DNA from: CAYZXK01 sp964482395
GTDB taxonomy: Bacteria > Planctomycetota > Phycisphaerae > UBA1845 > Fen-1342
NCBI GenBank assembly: GCA_964482395.1
Contig: CAYZXK010000166.1
Span: forward strand, 1 to 8,567
Direction: 5' to 3'
DNA: 8,567 bases
A model generated the notes under the pieces. It saw only the letters and a program-made list of their open reading frames with translations, had not been told where the DNA came from and did not search any database. Positions 6,819 to 8,567 of the stretch are shown here, one piece after another (position 1 is the first letter of the stretch; every line of letters starts with the position of its first letter). The position numbers and the translations under genes are program-made.

Positions 6819-7307
6819 TCACCTGGCCCCCGGCCGCTTCTGCCCGATAACTGCCAGCAAGTTGGCCATCTCGATGGCCGCTCGGGCCGCATCCGCTCCC
6901 TTGTTGCCGGTCTTGGCCCCGGCCCGGTCGATGGCCTGCTCCAGCGAGTCCGCGGTGATTATGCCGAAGGTCACCGGCACGCCGGTGGCCAGCGAAACCT
7001 GCGCGATCCCCTTGGCCACTTCGGCTGCGACATATTCGAAGTGCGGGGTATGCCCACGGATCACGCAGCCCAGGCAGATGACGGCCGCGTAGTCGCCAGC
7101 GGAGGCCAGCTTCTGGGCCACCAGCGGTATCTCCCAGGAGCCCGGTACCCAGACCTGGGTGATGCGGGCCGGGTCAGCCCCGTGTCGAGTCAGCTCGTCG
7201 GTGGCCCCCTCGACCAGCCGGGCGGTGATGAACTCATTGAAACGGGCCACCACCAGGGCAAACCGGTATGGGGCGGCGTCCAGCTTGGCGGAAAGCACTT
7301 CTGGCAT
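6819..7307 (-). CDS. ribH: 6,7-dimethyl-8-ribityllumazine synthase (riboflavin synthase beta chain)
   Basis: A 162-residue lumazine synthase that condenses 5-amino-6-(ribitylamino)uracil with 3,4-dihydroxy-2-butanone 4-phosphate, the penultimate step of riboflavin synthesis; the family forms pentamers or 60-mer capsids in the cytoplasm. Active-site motifs: 'ARFNEFIT' (21-28, F23 stacking on the substrate ring), 'VPGSWEIPL' (54-62, with W58 where many members have Phe), 'GCVIRGHTPHFEYV' (80-93, catalytic H89), 'FGIITADSLEQAIDRAG' (114-130, R128) and 'NKGADAA' (135-141, K136). Length is normal. ATG 7307 has no strong Shine-Dalgarno site. It is the first gene of the tight ribH-nusB-ftsY group. 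The ribH-nusB pairing is widespread in bacteria. No FMN riboswitch is visible in the 72 bases upstream. Confidence 0.97.
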   Translation of the reverse strand: MPEVLSAKLDAAPYRFALVVARFNEFITARLVEGATDELTRHGADPARITQVWVPGSWEIPLVAQKLASAGDYAAVICLGCVIRGHTPHFEYVAAEVAKGIAQVSLATGVPVTFGIITADSLEQAIDRAGAKTGNKGADAARAAIEMANLLAVIGQKRPGAR

Positions 7308-7339
7308 TGGAGTTACCCGTCAAACAATTCCAGTCGCGT

Positions 7340-7368
7340 AGTCTAATCCACGCCCGCAAGACCGGCAA
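7340..7368 (-). promoter_or_regulatory. Candidate sigma70-like promoter upstream of ribH
   Basis: In the 72-base gap before ribH the minus strand reads TTGCCG (7368-7363), a 17-base spacer, then TAGACT (7345-7340). Each hexamer matches four of six consensus positions (TTGACA, TATAAT) at the ideal spacing. The predicted start of transcription would lie about 25 bases before the ribH ATG. The match is imperfect and was found by eye, so it is only a candidate. Confidence 0.3.
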
Positions 7369-7379
7369 ACGACTCCCCC

Positions 7380-8567
7380 TCAGCCTTGAACCCGAACCGC
7401 TACCATCGTCAGGTCATCGGTCTGCTCGGCCAGGCCGACAAACCGACGGATGTCCCACACGATGTTGTTTAGCACCTGCTGCGGCGGCAGGTTCCCATAA
7501 GTTGAAAACGACTCCCGGAGCCGGTTGCGGCCGAACTCCTCGCCGGCGAAATTCCGGGCATCCACCGCACCGTCGGTGTACAGCAACAGCAGATCCCCGG
7601 GGTGCAACGGCAGGGTATGCTCGTGATAGGTCTCGTCCGGGTTGACACCCAGAACCAGATCGGCCTGGTCGCTCGTGCTTACCTGCCCCTCCCGCAACAG
7701 CAGCCAGGGCTCGTGTCCGGCGTTAACGTAGCTCAGCGAGCGGGCCGGCCCATCGACCGTGACCAGCAGCAGGGTCACGAACTCGCTGGGCAGCGTTTCG
7801 CTACAGAGCTGACGATTCAGACGGGTCAGTAGTTCGGCCGGCCCGGCACAGGTCCGGGCATAGGCCCGCAACGCACCCCGCAGCGACGACATCAGCAACG
7901 AAGCCGGGATCCCTTTGCCGGCCACGTCGCCGACCAGGGCCGCCAGTCGCCCGTCGCAAAGTGCCACAAAGTCGCAAAAATCGCCCGCCACCTGGTAGTT
8001 GGGGTGGAAAACCAGCCCGGTCTCAAGCCGCGGATGATGCGGGGCCGGGATGCGGATCATCCGCTCCTGCAACTGCCCGGCCAAGGCGAGCTGGCGCTGA
8101 GTCTGGGCATTTCGCAGCCGCTCCTCCACGAGCTGCGCGTGGACGATCGCGGTGGCGGCCTGGTACGCCACGGCCCGCAGCAGGTCGCGTTGGGCCTTGC
8201 GGAACCGGCGACGACGGTCGGTGTACACCCGGATCACTCCCACCGGGCTGCCGCGATAGATCATGCCCGCCGTCAGCATGCTCACCAACCCCTGGGCCCG
8301 GGCCTGCTCCGGGTACTGGATTCGCGGGTCGCGGGTCATGTCTTCGATATATACGATCGCCCCGCGCAGGGCTTCATCATCGACCGCACTGGAGGCCCGC
8401 AGAACCGCCCCTTTGCGCAGGTACTCCGCCGGCAAGTTGTAGACGGCTTTGACCGCCAGCTCATCGGTCTTCGGGTCGTACAACCGCATGCTGCAAAATG
8501 GGCAATTCATGACCCGGGCGGTGTCCGCCACGATACGGTCCAGAACTCTCTGCAAGTCCTGCTGTCC
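7380..8567 (-). CDS. GAF domain + SpoIIE/PP2C-type serine phosphatase (5' end off window)
   Basis: The frame is open to the right edge; the first start-like codon, TTG at 8555, is not a convincing start, so the N-terminus lies outside. Numbering from that TTG, residues 1-140 form a GAF sensor domain, 141-165 a charged helical linker (coiled-coil-like), and 170-391 a SpoIIE/PP2C phosphatase domain. Metal-site motifs are intact: 'AGDFCDF' (D192, D195), 'GDVAGKG' (D210), 'YTDGAVDARN' (D328) and 'QTDDLTMVAV' (D380/D381), with 'YVNAGHEP' at 277-284. Proteins of this RsbU-like build dephosphorylate anti-sigma-factor antagonists or related partners in response to a signal bound by the sensor domain. 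No anti-sigma factor or antagonist gene is in the window, so target and ligand are unknown. The domain call is firm; the link to the downstream ribH group, 72 bases on, is only positional. Confidence 0.92.
   Translation of the reverse strand, partial: GQQDLQRVLDRIVADTARVMNCPFCSMRLYDPKTDELAVKAVYNLPAEYLRKGAVLRASSAVDDEALRGAIVYIEDMTRDPRIQYPEQARAQGLVSMLTAGMIYRGSPVGVIRVYTDRRRRFRKAQRDLLRAVAYQAATAIVHAQLVEERLRNAQTQRQLALAGQLQERMIRIPAPHHPRLETGLVFHPNYQVAGDFCDFVALCDGRLAALVGDVAGKGIPASLLMSSLRGALRAYARTCAGPAELLTRLNRQLCSETLPSEFVTLLLVTVDGPARSLSYVNAGHEPWLLLREGQVSTSDQADLVLGVNPDETYHEHTLPLHPGDLLLLYTDGAVDARNFAGEEFGRNRLRESFSTYGNLPPQQVLNNIVWDIRRFVGLAEQTDDLTMVAVRVQG

Noticed and set aside
6794..6892. Longer NusB starting inside ribH
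   Set aside because: The extension is out-of-frame ribH coding sequence, and NusB homology starts just after ATG 6793.
7308..7379. FMN riboswitch before ribH
   Set aside because: The gap is only 72 bases, too short for an FMN aptamer, and shows no conserved helices of one.
1..8567. CRISPR array, tRNA/rRNA genes, insertion sequences, phage or defence genes
   Set aside because: No regularly spaced repeats, no cloverleaf or rRNA segments, and no transposase, integrase, nuclease or toxin motifs were seen; the window is nearly filled by seven chromosomal-type genes.

Overview
The window is GC-rich and densely coded. It carries seven protein genes and no RNA gene, insertion sequence, integrase or CRISPR array that I can recognise. 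The gene content (GAF-SpoIIE phosphatase, then ribH, nusB, ftsY and rimO, next to a large AsmA-like protein and an AlkP-superfamily phosphohydrolase) and the loose use of Shine-Dalgarno sites suggest a planctomycete or relative. That assignment is inference from gene content and style; no taxonomic marker is present.

Layout: on the plus strand, positions 1-1971 hold the 3' part of a long gene for an AsmA-like/TamB-like protein, cut by the window's left edge. Everything else is on the minus strand and, in transcription order (right to left), reads: a GAF + SpoIIE/PP2C phosphatase (cut by the right edge, stop at 7380), ribH (7307-6819), nusB (6793-6239), ftsY (6228-5311), rimO (5219-3792) and a COG3379-type AlkP-superfamily phosphohydrolase (3737-2052). 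The two gene sets converge on an 80-base gap at 1972-2051 holding a short stem-loop.

RibH, nusB and ftsY are tightly packed (gaps of 25 and 10 bases) and are probably one transcript. A candidate sigma70-like promoter lies in the 72-base gap before ribH. A 91-base gap with a perfect GC-rich palindrome separates ftsY from rimO, and 54 bases separate rimO from the phosphohydrolase. The cluster combines riboflavin synthesis (lumazine synthase), rRNA antitermination (NusB), co-translational membrane targeting (FtsY) and ribosome modification (RimO, acting on S12). The theme is therefore ribosome and translation housekeeping, flanked by a signalling phosphatase and a phosphohydrolase of unknown substrate.

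I found no convincing new biological system. The points worth a second look are modest: the uncharacterised AlkP-superfamily enzyme, the AsmA-like protein, the ftsY-rimO palindrome, the RimO N-terminus and signature change, and the linkage of the SpoIIE phosphatase to ribH.
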